From contig JAEWIH010000122.1 in the NCBI GenBank assembly GCA_023387245.1, positions 1-5,831 of the forward strand: a stretch of 5,831 bases of DNA, read 5' to 3'. The stretch comes from Bacillota bacterium (lineage in GTDB: Bacteria > Bacillota_I > Bacilli_A > Erysipelotrichales > Erysipelotrichaceae). This document shows, piece after piece, positions 5,805 to 5,831 of the stretch. Within the stretch, counting starts at the first letter, position 1. Every line of letters starts with the position of its first letter. The notes under the pieces are model-generated. The model was not told where the DNA came from. It saw only the letters and a list, made by a program, of their open reading frames with translations, and ran no database searches. A program made the translations under genes and the position numbers.

Positions 5805-5831
5805 GATCATATAAATATGTACAATTCACTT

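Noticed and set aside
5772..5831. Start of a further gene or promoter at the right edge
   Set aside because: Only AT-rich sequence with no ribosome binding site or start followed by an open frame; the boxes seen are at wrong distances.

Overview
This strongly AT-rich window looks like a Gram-positive of the Bacillota, probably Bacilli or Erysipelotrichia-like. Three things support this: a sortase-anchored (LPxTG) surface protein, a FemABX-type peptidoglycan branching enzyme, and a tRNA cluster whose order Leu(UAA)-Arg(ACG)-Pro(UGG)-Met-Ile2-Ser(UGA)-fMet-Phe follows the classic Bacilli/Mollicutes array. All nine tRNAs encode their CCA ends. Visible stop codons are TAA and TAG, and tryptophan uses TGG, so nothing points to a changed code. 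The genus is not identifiable from what I can see.

Layout. Bases 1-143 form a perfect palindrome centred on the terminator of the surface-protein gene, so the first 59 bases mirror the 3' end of that gene. This is most likely a fold-back artefact at a contig end, although a real inverted duplication is possible. On the minus strand, 85-2973 encodes a 962-residue secreted protein with a signal peptide, a VWA-like domain lacking the usual metal site, several weakly similar beta modules resembling Rib/alpha-like repeats, a Lys/Asn/Ser-rich stalk, an LPSTG motif, a membrane helix and a short charged tail. A small unrecognised gene (2933-3259, minus) lies just upstream and overlaps its start by 41 bases.

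Bases 3385-4308 hold nine minus-strand tRNA genes in two apparent transcription units. The first is Cys-Leu-Arg-Pro-Met, with its own promoter and a weak terminator. The second is Ile2-Ser-fMet-Phe, with its own promoter and a strong hairpin terminator at 3321-3362. Divergent to these, 4572-5771 on the plus strand encodes the FemABX-family aminoacyltransferase, with a very good extended -10 promoter that fixes its start.

How the genes relate: the FemABX enzyme would use aminoacyl-tRNA to build the peptidoglycan side branch, which is typically the wall attachment point for LPxTG proteins such as the one encoded here. No known defence, mobile or biosynthetic system is visible. The least explained items are the surface protein with its overlapping small partner gene, and the terminal palindrome.
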